In this document: positions 1-7,412 of the stretch, piece by piece
Numbering within the stretch: the stretch's first letter is position 1
How the letters are laid out: each line of letters begins with the position of its first letter
Origin: a bacterium UBA4637
GTDB lineage: Bacteria > Bacteroidota > Bacteroidia > Bacteroidales > Bacteroidaceae
DNA length: 17,868 bases
Direction: 5' to 3'
NCBI GenBank assembly: GCA_002405875.1
Contig: DHMR01000026.1
Location: forward strand, 1 to 17,868
The notes under the pieces: generated by a model
Told to the model about the DNA's origin: nothing
The model's database searches: none
What the model saw: the letters and a program-made list of their open reading frames with translations, nothing else
Position numbers and translations under genes: made by a program

Positions 1-91
1 GTTTTTATCGGACAGCAATAATTGAAAATATTTTCTTTCTCATGTTGTTGTCTTTGATGATTGATTACTTGCGTAACAAATGAGCATGGTG

Positions 92-1549
92 TTACATCTT
101 CTTTCTTCTTCCGACGGACGGAGCGCACATTTTGCGTGCCATTGCCAGGCATCTTCTTGCCCACTCCCTATCGTCTTCGTCTGGCCGTTTCCCCCATCCT
201 GAGCCTGGACTGCCGCCTCCACCTCCATGCGTCTGTGCGATGGTCGTGGCATCATCCACGAAACCGCACACGAGGTTCAAGGCTACCTTGACGACATGGT
301 TTCCGTCTTCAGCCAACTGGCAGAGAAGCGTGCCGTCGAAGTCGTGTTTCACGCTGTCAGGGAGATTCGGGAAGCGAATGGCAAACTCATGTGCCATGGT
401 GTCGAGCATCACTCCGTTGAGATGGTAGCGCATGTTGTGAGCCCAGGAAAGTTCAGACTGGTTGGCTTTGTCTTCCAGTTCACTTGCCTGCCTCTCAATC
501 TCTTCCTTGTCCTTGCGGAGGGTGTCAAGCAACTGGTTGGTCTCTGAAAGTTTCTTCTCCTTGTCTGCCAGTTTATCTTCCACCAAAGCCTTCTGCTGTT
601 CAAGACTCTGAATCTTACGGGCGATGTCGGCACTGATGTTGTCGCTATTAGCTTGCAAGGCTCTCAGCGGTTTGAGTTCTGCTTCAAGGCGGTTGATTTC
701 TGCCTTCAGATTCTCGATCATGGAGGTGAAGGATTTCTGCTTCTTCTGGGCGATGGAGAGTTCCATATTCAGATCTTCGAGGGCTTTCCGGGTGTTCAGC
801 ATCTGGGCTTCGAGTGTCACGCACTCGTTGGCAAGCCATCGTCGATACTCTTCAGTAGAACGGTGACGTGCTCCTGTCTCTGCTATCGACACCCCTCTCG
901 TGAGTCCCCATTTCTCATTGACCATGGCAAGCTCGTCGTGCAGGGCAAGAAGATAGTTCTTGTAATCTATGCGGTTCTGACCATGGAAGATTTTCTTGAA
1001 GGCGAACTTCTTATCTTTATCTATCGGCAGAAGCGCAGCGTGGACGTGCGGATTTTTCTCATCGCAGTGGACGATGAAGGAGACGATGTTTTCCTCTCCA
1101 TATTTATCTGCCACAAAGCGGTAGATGTCCTGTGCCCACTTTTCTATTTCGGGCATTCGCCGGATGTGCTCGTTACCACCCTTGCTTTCAAAATCTACCT
1201 CCTGATTGCCAAAGGCAAGTTCTCGCATACGTTCCGTTGAACCACCGAAAATGAAATTCACCACAGTTCGGTAACGTGGCTCTGCCAGTCCTTCGTTGGG
1301 ATCTTTAATGCCACGTGAGGCGAGATTTTCTGCCATGCGCCTGGTAAGCGGACGGCTCTTGTCTATCGGGGCGACCATGCCACCTGGACGGATCTCGAAG
1401 TTGAGATGCTCACGGCTACGGTCGTAGTTGCCTTCACGCATGGCCTGGTTCCATCCCTTCTCCGTCCAGTCTCTCAACTCCTCGTTGCCTACCGAAGCAA
1501 GACCTTTGGTAACCTTGATGTCCATTACCTGTTTTGATGATGTTCCCAT
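92..1549 (-). CDS. MobV-family relaxase (Pre/Mob plasmid mobilization protein)
   Basis: Relaxase that would nick and covalently bind one DNA strand at oriT to start conjugative mobilization. Seen: from the ATG at 1549 the protein has 485 residues. The N-terminal third carries a SREHLNFEI segment like MobV motif I, and the metal-binding motif HCDEKNPHVH lies at about residues 161-170 (H161, D163, E164, H168, H170), the HxDExxPHxH signature of Pre/Mob enzymes. A long charged coiled coil follows at about residues 236-366. The tail holds a glycine-rich linker and a basic end (GRRKKM). The frame stays open up to a GTG at 1606, but those 19 extra codons fall inside an inverted repeat, so I prefer the ATG at 1549 (a further ATG lies 8 codons on). 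It is the last gene of the minus-strand block and has its own structured upstream region. It needs a helper conjugation system in trans, because no transfer-channel genes are in the window. Confidence 0.93.
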   Translation of the reverse strand: MGTSSKQVMDIKVTKGLASVGNEELRDWTEKGWNQAMREGNYDRSREHLNFEIRPGGMVAPIDKSRPLTRRMAENLASRGIKDPNEGLAEPRYRTVVNFIFGGSTERMRELAFGNQEVDFESKGGNEHIRRMPEIEKWAQDIYRFVADKYGEENIVSFIVHCDEKNPHVHAALLPIDKDKKFAFKKIFHGQNRIDYKNYLLALHDELAMVNEKWGLTRGVSIAETGARHRSTEEYRRWLANECVTLEAQMLNTRKALEDLNMELSIAQKKQKSFTSMIENLKAEINRLEAELKPLRALQANSDNISADIARKIQSLEQQKALVEDKLADKEKKLSETNQLLDTLRKDKEEIERQASELEDKANQSELSWAHNMRYHLNGVMLDTMAHEFAIRFPNLPDSVKHDFDGTLLCQLAEDGNHVVKVALNLVCGFVDDATTIAQTHGGGGGSPGSGWGKRPDEDDREWARRCLAMARKMCAPSVGRRKKM

Positions 1550-1586
1550 ATCGTTTTTCTTTGCTATAGTCCTTACTCCAGGAGCC

Positions 1587-1696
1587 TTTTTCAGTCTTGG
1601 CAACACAAGGAAATCTGACCCAGCTTGCTGTTTATCTGGTCAGCCCTCCCGACTACTTCAGTAGGTCGGGGTATTAGGCTTCCCAAGACTGAAAAA
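1587..1696. other. Candidate oriT: 14-bp inverted repeat enclosing two hairpins
   Basis: TTTTTCAGTCTTGG (1587-1600) is perfectly inverted as CCAAGACTGAAAAA (1683-1696). Inside lie two further stems. CTGACC (1615-1620) pairs with GGTCAG (1638-1643), with a nested CAG/CTG stem inside it. CCCGACTAC (1648-1656) pairs with GTAGGTCGGG (1661-1670) around a TTCA loop, with one bulged G. The whole folds as a three-way junction just upstream of the relaxase. Relaxase genes of this type usually lie next to their oriT, so oriT is the leading reading. A leader RNA for the minus-strand relaxase mRNA is the alternative. No nic site can be assigned. Confidence 0.55.
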
Positions 1697-1815
1697 AAGT
1701 GGCACGTGCAAGCACGCTGCCTCACGTTGCTTGAAATCATTCAGCGATGTGCTAACGGGCGTCCTGATCGCATCAGCGTGCCTCGCATGGAATAAGGGGA
1801 ATATGACTATTGTTT
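1697..1815. other. Gene-free spacer with weak inverted repeats beside the oriT candidate
   Basis: This stretch between the three-stem structure and the end of the winged-helix gene has no plausible gene. It holds the palindrome GCACGTGC near 1702-1709 and an imperfect hairpin made of CAAGCACG (about 1708) and CGTTGCTTG (about 1724). Both are consistent with an extended oriT region, but neither is diagnostic. Confidence 0.35.
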
Positions 1816-2730
1816 TTAATCGTCGGAAGATTCCGCAGGTGCTACCTTTTCGGATGGCTCCCTGACCTCAGTAAGAGGACGAGGGGGATTCACATAGTAG
1901 TGGGATGCGGAGCCGGAGATGTAGTGCTCGAAGATGCAATCCAGGAGTACTATCTCCGCTTTCGAGTATCGGGTTGCCACTTCGTCCATATAACTCGGCT
2001 TGGTATTGCCACTGATGGCTTTAGCCAGAATGCCAAGAGAATCTATCACTTTGTGCCAGTCCCAGACATGGTCTTTTCCGAAGAGCAGGCTCACGGAATC
2101 GGAAAGTTCCTCTGGCAGTTCTTTCTCCTGATTGAGATAACGGAGGATGGAAACTGCCAGTGAATCGAACACCTGGGCTTGCTGATTGACTACACGTCTG
2201 GCAGGAATGCTGCCATATCCTTCCTGCTTGGCCATGTTCATCTTCAAGTCGTAATAACGGCTGTAGGATTCGGCCACTTCCTTGGCGGTGGATCTGCCTT
2301 TGATGAAGCGGATGAACTGCATGGCGCAAAAGTCGAGAATGTCGTCTGGACTCTCGATAAGAAGAGACAGACGTTGCTCCAGGTTGACAGAGAAGATGAA
2401 GCTCTTGGAATATGGCTCTACGGAAAGCTGACCAAGTTTGGTGAGTCCGGAGATAAACTGGCGAACCGTGGCACGCTGCCATTGCCACTGACGGGCAAGT
2501 TCGGAAATGGTGGCAACAAACTGACCGGGGAGCAGCTGGAGGGCTCCGTCGGTTCCCGGCGACTGATAGGCTCCTGAGGATGCTTTCGAAAGCAGGTCGC
2601 AGTAGGCTTCCAGCTTGCTGTAACGTTCCTCTGCTTTCGGCTTCAGAAACTCCAGCAATGAGCGATCAACACCTTTAGACTTATCAGCCTCGGGTGTGTG
2701 ATGATTTGAATTGTGAGTCATTTGAGTCAT
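1816..2730 (-). CDS. Winged-helix DNA-binding protein, possibly replication-initiator-like
   Basis: I do not recognise a named family with certainty. Seen: 304 residues from the ATG at 2730 (an in-frame TTG at 2754 would add 8; another ATG lies at 2721). Around residues 68-102 there is a helix-turn-helix pattern: a GQF start, a helix ending in LARQW, a turn, then RATVRQFISGLTKLGQL followed by a beta-wing-like segment. Such helices occur in DnaD-like and phage/plasmid replication proteins and in regulators. The N-terminal part (LLEFLKPKAEERYSKLEAY) is helical and the C-terminal 150 residues are helical without obvious motifs. It lies directly upstream of the oriT region and relaxase on the same strand, which fits a replication or control protein of a mobilizable element. 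The 58-bp gap to the membrane gene above allows co-transcription. Function is inferred from fold pattern and context only. Confidence 0.7.
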   Translation of the reverse strand: MTQMTHNSNHHTPEADKSKGVDRSLLEFLKPKAEERYSKLEAYCDLLSKASSGAYQSPGTDGALQLLPGQFVATISELARQWQWQRATVRQFISGLTKLGQLSVEPYSKSFIFSVNLEQRLSLLIESPDDILDFCAMQFIRFIKGRSTAKEVAESYSRYYDLKMNMAKQEGYGSIPARRVVNQQAQVFDSLAVSILRYLNQEKELPEELSDSVSLLFGKDHVWDWHKVIDSLGILAKAISGNTKPSYMDEVATRYSKAEIVLLDCIFEHYISGSASHYYVNPPRPLTEVREPSEKVAPAESSDD

Positions 2731-2788
2731 TTTTGAATGTGGAATGTAGAGCAAGTGGATATTGTATTGTGCCAGTTGTAAGTGGCAT

Positions 2789-3286
2789 CTAATAGTAATT
2801 TTTGATAATCAGCGCAAGCAGATCCTTCGGGTTGTTGATGGCCTCAGGATGGCTCTTCATGCGGAGCACTTTTCCAGATGGATAGAACACTGCTGCCACG
2901 CTGACGGCAAAGAGGAACAGAGACATGCTATTCATATAAGGTAAGGCGTAGCAAACCATCGAGAGCAGCAAGGTGGCGAACCACAGTCTTTTTCTCTCAT
3001 GCAAAAGATGGAAGGTGCTTTCTGCAATTTTCCTGTTCAGAAGCACCAGGGTCAGGAGTGTTGACACTACGACTGAGAGATTGGGTGCCGTTACATGGCA
3101 ACACCAGTTGACGAAGATAAGCATCAGCACGACCAGGTAGGCATAGAGATTTCTTGCACTCTGAAACATGGTCATTTTCCACATAAACCGCTTCATGAAT
3201 CCATATTCCTTTCTGTAAAGACAGAAGAATGCTGTCAGCAAGAGGAAGGGAAAAGCGAACCGGATGAGGGTTAGAATTTGTATCAT
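2789..3286 (-). CDS. Polytopic membrane protein of unknown function
   Basis: 165 residues from the ATG at 3286. That start is preceded by an AAAGGA-like site on the minus strand and avoids overlap with the next gene, unlike the upstream alternative at 3343. Seen: four or five hydrophobic segments, at about residues 5-23, 43-60, 66-82, 96-112 and 114-131, with positively charged loops (YRKEYGFMKRFMWK and HERKRLW) between them. This suggests an inner-membrane protein with a short soluble C-terminal tail ending LLALIIKNYY. It is the last member of a tight minus-strand run, 13 bp after the two-helix membrane protein gene. No enzyme or transporter motif is visible. The adjacent lipoprotein and membrane gene suggest an envelope complex, but this is inference. 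Confidence 0.75.
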   Translation of the reverse strand: MIQILTLIRFAFPFLLLTAFFCLYRKEYGFMKRFMWKMTMFQSARNLYAYLVVLMLIFVNWCCHVTAPNLSVVVSTLLTLVLLNRKIAESTFHLLHERKRLWFATLLLSMVCYALPYMNSMSLFLFAVSVAAVFYPSGKVLRMKSHPEAINNPKDLLALIIKNYY

Positions 3287-3299
3287 ATATTCCTTTATT

Positions 3300-3710
3300 T
3301 TACTTGTTTTTATCTCTGTCGAGTGATTCAAGTCGCTCGGCAATTCTGTTATTTAACTGGATGTTGTAACTGGGCGACATCTGGTCAATGGTAGGGTCTT
3401 TCGCCAGTTCTTCATCAGCCTCGATGAGAAGACGGAGATAGAGATCCACATTTGAATTGTGGTCTAACTTCTCTGTAGGCATGGCTTCAGACGATTTGCC
3501 ATGAGGCTCTATCGGGAGCATCGTATCAGGGTCGATGTCATCAGGAAGTTGGTAAGCCGTCTGTATGCTTCGCATCAAGAAGATGCAGAAGACTATCATC
3601 AGTCCAACAATCGCCTTGGCCATGATGTTCAGATTGCAGAGCATCAGAACCAGCACCATCACCAGGATGGCTATTATATAGAATGTATATACTTTTCTTT
3701 TAGTACTCAT
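3300..3710 (-). CDS. Small bitopic membrane protein of unknown function
   Basis: 136 residues. Seen: two adjacent hydrophobic helices at about residues 7-25 and 28-47 near the N-terminus, then a soluble acidic tail of about 90 residues. The tail includes a DDIDPD segment and a final charged helix (RIAERLESLDRDKNK). The helices would form a hairpin with the tail on one face of the membrane. The start ATG (3708-3710) lies inside the end of the preceding gene, giving an 11-bp overlap and probable translational coupling. No known family is recognised. Confidence 0.75.
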   Translation of the reverse strand: MSTKRKVYTFYIIAILVMVLVLMLCNLNIMAKAIVGLMIVFCIFLMRSIQTAYQLPDDIDPDTMLPIEPHGKSSEAMPTEKLDHNSNVDLYLRLLIEADEELAKDPTIDQMSPSYNIQLNNRIAERLESLDRDKNK

Positions 3711-4062
3711 AATCGCTTAATTCAAGTTTGATGATTCCGAAGGATGCTTTCTCTATAATGTATTCGACATCACGCTGGGTGAGAGTGCCCTTCTCTACTC
3801 TACCCTTGGCGCACGGATCTTTTTTACAAAGAGCTGCCAACCCCTGGTTCAAGTCGTATTCATTGATTTTCCAGGTTCGCTTCTTTCTGAAAGAGTAATG
3901 ATCTCTGTAACTCTGGAGCGAGAGTCCCTTGTAAAACAGGGTCTTCAACGCTCCATCCTGAAGGATTCTCATCTCTACCAACTGTTCCGTATCTTTAACT
4001 ATTATCCATGTTCTGTATCTTTGTATGATGTCTGCAATCAGGTAATACGTCTTCTTGTTCAT
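3700..4062 (-). CDS. Hypothetical soluble protein
   Basis: 120 residues, basic and soluble, no signal peptide. Seen: an N-terminal aromatic/basic part (YYLIADIIQRYRTWIIV), a KKR cluster mid-protein (SFRKKRTWKINEYDL) and an acidic C-terminus (ELSDYEY). The start codon directly abuts the stop of the preceding gene (TAGATG on the minus strand), and its own end overlaps the next gene by 11 bp. It is therefore almost certainly a real, coupled member of this operon. No family or catalytic motif is recognised. Confidence 0.72.
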   Translation of the reverse strand: MNKKTYYLIADIIQRYRTWIIVKDTEQLVEMRILQDGALKTLFYKGLSLQSYRDHYSFRKKRTWKINEYDLNQGLAALCKKDPCAKGRVEKGTLTQRDVEYIIEKASFGIIKLELSDYEY

Positions 4063-4518
4063 CTAGAGACCGCAGTTGAAATCATTCATGATCTGTACGT
4101 GTTCTCGCTTTGTCTTGAACGTGCCACGGCGTTCGTGCAGCCGGAGGTCTTCGAAAAGATCTGCCGACATGAGTTCGATGGAGTTGTAAATCGTCACATT
4201 CAACTCATGGATAAGTCCATCGGCGGAAGTCTTGCAGTTGATCTTGAACATCCTTTCGGTAACCGGATAGCAGTAGGCGCAGCATTCATGTCCGAACACC
4301 GTATGGACTGATGGTTCCAGATGGTAGAGAATGGCAAGGTCGGCATTCATTTCGAACATATCAATCACCTTGTCTATAGGTTGTGGGATATGCACTTCGT
4401 AGGGAAGAATGGCATAATCTTCGTATGCCTTTATCTCGCCAATCCAATAATTGTCAATCAGCTCTGGCAACAGCATGGGGCCGGATGCCTTGAATTTATA
4501 GATAGCTTCCTGTAACAT
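4063..4518 (-). CDS. Hypothetical protein with a Cys/His cluster
   Basis: 151 residues, soluble. The most distinctive stretch is GHECCAYCYP at about residues 76-85, with H77, C79, C80 and C83. It could bind a metal, although no second cluster completes a standard zinc ribbon. C95 is the next cysteine. The N-terminal half is hydrophobic and aromatic (ELIDNYWIGEIKAYEDYAILPYEV), and the C-terminal part is basic (LRLHERRGTFKTKREH). It starts 12 bp after the lipoprotein gene and ends flush with the start of the next gene. I do not recognise the family. Confidence 0.72.
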   Translation of the reverse strand: MLQEAIYKFKASGPMLLPELIDNYWIGEIKAYEDYAILPYEVHIPQPIDKVIDMFEMNADLAILYHLEPSVHTVFGHECCAYCYPVTERMFKINCKTSADGLIHELNVTIYNSIELMSADLFEDLRLHERRGTFKTKREHVQIMNDFNCGL

Positions 4519-4530
4519 GATAATGAAAGA

Positions 4531-5577
4531 TTAGAGGGTTGATATGTAAAGACGCATCAGCTGGGCTGGAATCTTGTTGGACACTTCCTTGTTGACAAGG
4601 TGCTTGCCTTCAAGTCTCGTGATGATGACAGGGTAATCCTTGGCGATGTCCGTCATCAGCTGAGCCTGCTCCGGGGTGAGCATGGCGATGGCCAGCGCAT
4701 CCATCGAGAGATAGGGCTGCAATATCATCCAGAGATAAGCATTGGCTTGGATGGCATCTTTGATTTTTCCTCGCTTCAAAGCGTCACGGCAAACCTGGGC
4801 GTTGAGAATCAGACGGCGGTCTGTTCGCATCGACATGAGAACGAGGCTCTCAGAAGCTGGCAACTTATTCCTGGAAGCGGACTTGTAGATTGCCGAGCAG
4901 ATGTCTGCCGTATGGTTGGTGATTTCCGTCATTCCGATGGATGAACATTCGTCGATATGGGCGAGGAACGTGCGGAAATGGCGGTCTTCCTCATGCAGGA
5001 ACGCCACGAGTTCCTTTTTTGACTTGATGCCATGCGACTTAGTGCTCAGCAGGAACTTGGAGTAGTTGGCCAAAGCTTTGTGAACTTCCAGGTCATAGGC
5101 AGGCGATTGATCCAAGGACTCGAAGAACTTTAGGGCATTTTCCTTCAAAGAGCCGAGTTCCTTGTTGTCCTTATATAAAGAGGTGTGGAGTTTTACGTAA
5201 GCCACATCGCTCAAAGTACTGTTGCCAGTCATCCCAAGGAGTTCTGTGCGGATGGAGTCTGAAATCATATCATACTTCATGGAAAGCCCACTGTGCGCAT
5301 TGAACGAAGGATCCTTCCTGATAAAGTTCAAGACGGTGTCTCCATACTCGCGCCACTGGTTGATGAAGCCTGCAAGCTGCTCTGCATCAGAGTCAGAATG
5401 CCCTTTTATCGTCTGAAAGAAAGCCTGGTATTGTTTAAAAGCATCTTCTGAAGACTTGAAATCATATTGACGACTTCCACTGCAGGAGGTGATCATGAGT
5501 AAGGCACATAAAAAAAGCAAGTGAAAGAATAAACTCTGCTGAGTTGTTTTTCTTTCACTTGCTTTACTTTCTTTCAT
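4531..5577 (-). CDS. Lipoprotein of unknown function, first gene of the minus-strand operon
   Basis: Seen: from the ATG at 5577 the protein has 348 residues. A signal peptide has a basic n-region (KESKASERK), a hydrophobic core (FFHLLFLCALLM) and the lipobox ITSC with the lipidated cysteine at residue 32. The residues after it (SGSRQYDF) lack the strongly acidic run of Bacteroidetes surface-export lipoproteins, so a periplasm-facing anchor is more likely. The remainder is helical and charged without a recognisable enzyme motif. The frame is open further upstream (ATGs at 5658 and 5664, and to 5718), which would put about 27-47 residues before the signal peptide. I chose 5577 because it gives a normal signal length. 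The -7 promoter box at 5685-5692 would also permit translation from 5658/5664, so the start remains open. It heads the run of small membrane and soluble genes and is probably part of their envelope function. Confidence 0.8.
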   Translation of the reverse strand: MKESKASERKTTQQSLFFHLLFLCALLMITSCSGSRQYDFKSSEDAFKQYQAFFQTIKGHSDSDAEQLAGFINQWREYGDTVLNFIRKDPSFNAHSGLSMKYDMISDSIRTELLGMTGNSTLSDVAYVKLHTSLYKDNKELGSLKENALKFFESLDQSPAYDLEVHKALANYSKFLLSTKSHGIKSKKELVAFLHEEDRHFRTFLAHIDECSSIGMTEITNHTADICSAIYKSASRNKLPASESLVLMSMRTDRRLILNAQVCRDALKRGKIKDAIQANAYLWMILQPYLSMDALAIAMLTPEQAQLMTDIAKDYPVIITRLEGKHLVNKEVSNKIPAQLMRLYISTL

Positions 5578-5684
5578 TTGGTTTTTGAGACCTGTTGCTG
5601 AAGAGTTACCGAGGTAACCGACAAAACTGTTCAACTGTACTGTATTCCTATTATCCATTGGCATGTAATTGAAAATTTTGCGTG

Positions 5685-5692
5685 CAAAGATA
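5685..5692 (-). promoter_or_regulatory. Bacteroidetes -7 box for the lipoprotein operon
   Basis: On the minus strand this reads TATCTTTG, matching the Bacteroidetes TAnnTTTG -7 element. No good -33 TTTG is seen at the usual spacing. Transcription would begin around 5677, leaving about 100 nt of leader to the ATG at 5577. That leader holds a small hairpin, GTTAC-CGAG-GTAAC, at 5605-5618. Confidence 0.5.
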
Positions 5693-5783
5693 CAGATAAA
5701 ATTCCACATTAACGACACTACAATCAGACTTTATGTTATTTTATGTTTCATACTCTTTGCAGTATGATTCTTGCTGAAGCGCT

Positions 5784-5801
5784 CCTAATTTATAAATTAG
5801 G
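5784..5801. repeat. Perfect 18-bp palindrome, possible operator
   Basis: CCTAATTTATAAATTAGG is a perfect palindrome between the divergent lipoprotein operon and resolvase-like gene. A symmetric site in a divergent promoter region is typical of a dimeric regulator. The adjacent resolvase-like protein and the winged-helix protein are the nearest candidate binders. This is inference. Confidence 0.5.
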
Positions 5802-5864
5802 TTAAATCCAGTCTACTGACCCAACAAAACCAAGCAGTATGAATCCATTTCTGAATATAATTTG

Positions 5865-5872
5865 TATCTTTG
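5865..5872 (+). promoter_or_regulatory. -7 box upstream of the resolvase-like gene
   Basis: TATCTTTG matches TAnnTTTG. The -33 element is weak. The predicted leader, about 75 nt, contains two small stems: GCAGG/CCTGC (about 5891-5906) and ATAACT-ATCA-AGTTAT (about 5921-5936). The second lies about 20 nt before the start codon and could affect translation. Confidence 0.5.
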
Positions 5873-5956
5873 CAGAAGAATCGTGCCTGAGCAGGTGTTA
5901 TCCTGCCGTAAAAAGGCGCATAACTATCAAGTTATCAGTCAATAAAACATTTTGAT

Positions 5957-6586
5957 ATGGCAAAAGTAGGCTACATCATGGCTACATCCCAGTATGACAA
6001 ACTGGAAGAAGACCGCAAATGGATGAACGAGTTCGGTTGTGTAAGAATCATCGAAGAAAGTGATGATAATGAACGCCACAGACCGCTGTGGAAACAACTG
6101 ATGGCAGCATTGCAAAGAGGCGATGAACTCGTGATTCCGAAATTTTCCAACGCTCTGCGTGGCAGTCGTGAACTGGCAATATTCCTGGAATTCTGCCGGG
6201 TCAAGGTTATTCGCATCATCAGCATCCACGACCGGATTGACTCCAGCAACGTCCTGTTTCCGGAAACCAAGCCATCTGACGTATTGGTAATGATGGGTTC
6301 CCTGCCCGACGAAGTACTTGCTCTAAGGAAATCAGCAGAGCATGTAATCAAGCTGCAGGAGAAGATGATTGTGTCCCTCCCTCCTGTTTCTGTCAGCAAG
6401 ATGAAGAAGCTCGACAGAGAGAAGACTGTAGTGAACCTCTATGTTGCTGGACATCCGATAGATGAAATCTGGAGAGCCAGCGGATTCAGAAGCCGAAGTT
6501 CCGTATTCCGCATTCTCAACAAGCACGGAATCAAGCTGAATAGAGGCAACCACTCCGGACCAATCAAGAAAAGAGACACAAAGTAA
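5957..6586 (+). CDS. Degenerate serine-recombinase (resolvase-like) protein with C-terminal HTH
   Basis: 209 residues laid out like a small serine resolvase. The N-terminal domain, about residues 3-110, has the family pattern: VGY at the start, FGC, HRP near 41-43, then RGDELVIPKF. A C-terminal helix-turn-helix at about residues 150-197 resembles resolvase HTH domains. The usual active site GYARVS reads GYIMATS, so the catalytic serine position holds T10 (S11 is one residue off) and the first arginine is M8. The usual K-L-D-R-L-x-R reads KFSNALR, so the aspartate is S64 and the next arginine is N65; only R68 is kept. Strand cleavage therefore looks unlikely, and a role as DNA-binding regulator or architectural protein is more plausible. 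It has its own -7 box and lies 22 bp before the esterase-fusion gene. Confidence 0.82.
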   Translation: MAKVGYIMATSQYDKLEEDRKWMNEFGCVRIIEESDDNERHRPLWKQLMAALQRGDELVIPKFSNALRGSRELAIFLEFCRVKVIRIISIHDRIDSSNVLFPETKPSDVLVMMGSLPDEVLALRKSAEHVIKLQEKMIVSLPPVSVSKMKKLDREKTVVNLYVAGHPIDEIWRASGFRSRSSVFRILNKHGIKLNRGNHSGPIKKRDTK

Positions 6587-6608
6587 ACAAGACATGGAAG
6601 ATTAGAGC

Positions 6609-7412
6609 ATGAAGAAGATATTATTCCTACACGGATTCTTCGCCACGGGCAGTTGTCCGATGGCGAGAGCCTTGAAAGAGGCGTTTGAGGGGACGGCGGT
6701 GGTGCTGACTCCCGACCTCCCTTTGCACCCCAAGGAGGCACTGAAGGAGATTCGCTCCATCATCGACCGGGAACAGCCCGACTTGCTTCTGGGCAACAGC
6801 TGCGGCTCATTCCTCGCCCAGATGCTGGCTCCGGTGGTGGGCATTCCTGCCCTGCTCGGCAATCCGTATTTCATGATGACGGAGTTTCTGAAGGAGCGAA
6901 TCGGCGAGCATGAATACAAGGCTCCGAGAAGGGACGGCAATCAGCGGCTGGTGATAGACGAGGCGCTGATTGAGGAGTTTGCGGAGCTGGAAGCCGTGCA
7001 GTTTGACCATTGCAACCCCTATTATAAAAATCGTGTGTGGGGACTTTTTGGTGAACAGGACACCCTGGCTCACTTCTCCCCTCTCTTCCTGGAACATTAC
7101 AATCAAGCCTTCCATTTCCCTGGCGGTCATACGCCTACTGAGCAGGAGGTGAAGACCTGGTACGCTCCCCTTGCCCAGAAAATGCTGATGGAGTTTTCGG
7201 CAAAGGAAGAAAGATATTTCCAGCACTTTAAGGGCGGCAAATACAAATTCATCCATTCAGCCTTCGACTCCGAGACTCAGAAGCGCATGGTGGTTTATCA
7301 GGCTCTCTATGGAGACCAAGCCTATTGGGTAAGACCGGAAGATATGTTCTTCGGGAAAGTAACAAGGGACGGCAGAACTTTCAATCGTTTCACAGAGATA
7401 GACATAAAATAA
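6609..7412 (+). CDS. YqiA-like alpha/beta-hydrolase fused to a DUF1653 domain
   Basis: 267 residues. Residues 1-195 resemble the YqiA/UPF0227 esterases: an N-terminal strand ending FLHGF, then the nucleophile elbow GNSCG with Ser64, a GEQD acid (Asp151) and GGHT (His174). This is a complete Ser-Asp-His triad. Residues 203-262 match DUF1653 (YFQHFKGGKYKF, then VVYQALYGD and YWVRPEDMFF), a short domain usually found alone or beside other small domains. The substrate is unknown; YqiA proteins hydrolyse short acyl esters. No signal peptide is present, so it acts in the cytoplasm. Its TAA is followed immediately by the ATG of the next reading frame (TAAATG), so it is coupled to the recD2-like gene. 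A compact fusion of these two domains is uncommon in my knowledge. Confidence 0.88.
   Translation: MKKILFLHGFFATGSCPMARALKEAFEGTAVVLTPDLPLHPKEALKEIRSIIDREQPDLLLGNSCGSFLAQMLAPVVGIPALLGNPYFMMTEFLKERIGEHEYKAPRRDGNQRLVIDEALIEEFAELEAVQFDHCNPYYKNRVWGLFGEQDTLAHFSPLFLEHYNQAFHFPGGHTPTEQEVKTWYAPLAQKMLMEFSAKEERYFQHFKGGKYKFIHSAFDSETQKRMVVYQALYGDQAYWVRPEDMFFGKVTRDGRTFNRFTEIDIK

Noticed and set aside
1..91. Terminator or gene at the left end
   Set aside because: Only short TTAC/GTAA-type pairings are seen; nothing can be supported.
653..1240. 195-residue frame on the plus strand opposite the relaxase
   Set aside because: It lies entirely within the relaxase gene, lacks family motifs, and the minus-strand frame has clear MobV motifs.
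1740..1790. RP4-like nic sequence (GTCCTG near 1769)
   Set aside because: Only a partial match to the MOBP nic consensus, while the relaxase is MobV, so the nic site cannot be assigned.
2021..2488. 155-residue frame inside the winged-helix gene on the same strand
   Set aside because: Out-of-frame shadow with histidine/arginine-rich low-complexity sequence and no motifs.
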